Source: a bacterium
GTDB taxonomy: Bacteria; UBA6262
Length of the DNA stretch: 13,998 nucleotides
Assembly: GCA_028716025.1 (NCBI GenBank)
Contig: JAQUQP010000037.1
Location: 1-13,998, forward strand
Direction: 5' to 3'
Both the position numbers and the translations under genes were made by a program. Shown one piece after another: positions 13,275-13,998 of this stretch (the first letter of the stretch is position 1; each line of letters begins with the position of its first letter). The notes below the pieces were generated by a model, which was not told where the DNA came from, did no database searches, and saw nothing but the letters and a program-made list of their open reading frames with translations.

Positions 13275-13998
13275 TAACGATCTCCTTTTTCAGTAGTTAA
13301 CATGGTTATGTCTTTCTGAGCCAGTTCCTGCATCCAAGATAGATTTTTTAATTCCAGTACCTGCCTGAAATCAGTGATTGCGTCCTGGTCTTGATGCAGC
13401 TGCTTTTCACACCAGCCCCGGCCGATCAATACCAAAGCGCTCTGGGGATTCATTTCCAGCGCTTTGTTAAATTGGTTCCTGGCCGTTTCCCAGTCAGACT
13501 CTGCGCTATAGATCAATCCCCCGACTGCGTAATTCAAATATTCATTGGGTTCAAGTTTGATCGCTTCCAACAGTGATGCAATAGCTTTTTCTTTCTCCCC
13601 CAGGTAAAACAAGCAGAGAGCCATAGAGCGAAATACCCGGCCCCGCGGTTGCAGGCTGGCAATATATTTTAACTCTCCCAAAGCCTGACCATAGTCCTTT
13701 TTGTGGTAGTAAATATCCGCCAAGGCTAAGTGCGCTTCAATATTCGTAGGTTCAGAACCTATCACCTGGAGCAAGGCTTGATGCGCTTTCTGGTAGAGGC
13801 CCCAGTCCCGGTACAGCAAACCCATAGTTAAGTTATACTCGATCTTTAATTTTTTTGACCTGCTGATATGGTCCAATTCCTGCAAGGCTTCCGAATACAT
13901 CTTCATATCTTTATATATTTTTGCCAAGCCCAAATAGGCAGGCTCATAATTTCGTTTCAGTTCAATACAGTCCTTAAAGTGCTCCATAGACTGGGCAT
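13274..13998 (-). CDS. TPR-repeat protein, start beyond the window
   Basis: At least 241 residues, with the frame open to the window edge: in-frame Ala-Gln-Ser codons precede the first ATG at 13987, and EHFKDCIELKRNYEPAY reads as the second helix of a TPR, so the true start is outside. About six tetratricopeptide repeats are visible, for example YEPAYLGLAKIYKDMKMYSE, EAHLALADIYYHKKDYGQAL and ALVLIGRGWCEKQLHQDQDA, followed by a short charged tail TTEKGDR. TPR arrays bind other proteins; no enzymatic domain is seen in this part. Its overlap with lysA ties it to the operon, but such coupling does not show a shared function. No signal peptide can be judged because the N-terminus is missing. Confidence 0.88.
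   Translation of the reverse strand, partial: AQSMEHFKDCIELKRNYEPAYLGLAKIYKDMKMYSEALQELDHISRSKKLKIEYNLTMGLLYRDWGLYQKAHQALLQVIGSEPTNIEAHLALADIYYHKKDYGQALGELKYIASLQPRGRVFRSMALCLFYLGEKEKAIASLLEAIKLEPNEYLNYAVGGLIYSAESDWETARNQFNKALEMNPQSALVLIGRGWCEKQLHQDQDAITDFRQVLELKNLSWMQELAQKDITMLTTEKGDR

Overview
The window holds 15 protein genes, all read on the minus strand (right to left), with tight spacing and several start/stop overlaps. It looks like one long biosynthetic operon or a string of sub-operons from a bacterium with a diaminopimelate-type metabolism. The lysine/DAP set present (dapA, dapB, dapL-type aminotransferase, dapF, lysA) implies the aminotransferase shortcut, because no dapD, dapC or dapE homologue is seen. 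The mixture of DapL, a secreted HEAT-repeat protein, a Ycf46-like AAA protein, a four-helix-bundle (S23/TIGR02436) gene and intergenic heptamer repeats resembles uncultivated phyla such as Omnitrophota, Elusimicrobiota or Margulisbacteria. That placement is an inference from gene content and I cannot fix the taxon.

Layout in the order of transcription: a TPR protein truncated by the window edge (13998-13274), lysA (coupled by a one-base overlap), dapF, dapA, dapB, a fumarylacetoacetate-hydrolase-family (FAH) enzyme, a secreted protein of about 19 HEAT repeats (4-base overlap with the FAH gene), a 78-residue two-helix membrane protein, the dapL-type aminotransferase, folK, a Ycf46-like AAA ATPase, panB, a four-helix-bundle gene, a membrane-anchored alpha/beta hydrolase, and the first 87 codons of panC (cut by position 1). 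The first part makes LL-DAP, meso-DAP and lysine. The second part contributes to folate (folK) and pantothenate (panB, panC).

The genes are ordinary, but the spaces between them are not. The panB-panC pair is split by a hydrolase and two repeat-bounded insertions. The first is a 386-bp element (277-662) with perfect 25-bp inverted ends, several GC-rich internal hairpins and an internal copy of its own end. The second is a cassette (1583-2045) in which the four-helix-bundle gene is enclosed by inverted copies of a 42-bp heptamer-based repeat (36/42 identical). A further same-orientation copy of that repeat lies at 6355-6396, with a more degraded inverted partner at 6433-6466 and no gene between them. 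Other intergenic spaces hold an octamer-based nested stem (9295-9365), an AT-rich imperfect palindrome (6025-6080) and four heptamers that run into the start of folK (4797-4824).

Most genes have a clear Shine-Dalgarno sequence. The three whose starts lie in or beside these repeats (folK, the four-helix-bundle gene and the hydrolase) have none or only a poorly placed one, which suggests repeat insertion has reshaped their 5' ends. No rRNA, tRNA, CRISPR array, transposase or recognisable riboswitch was seen.
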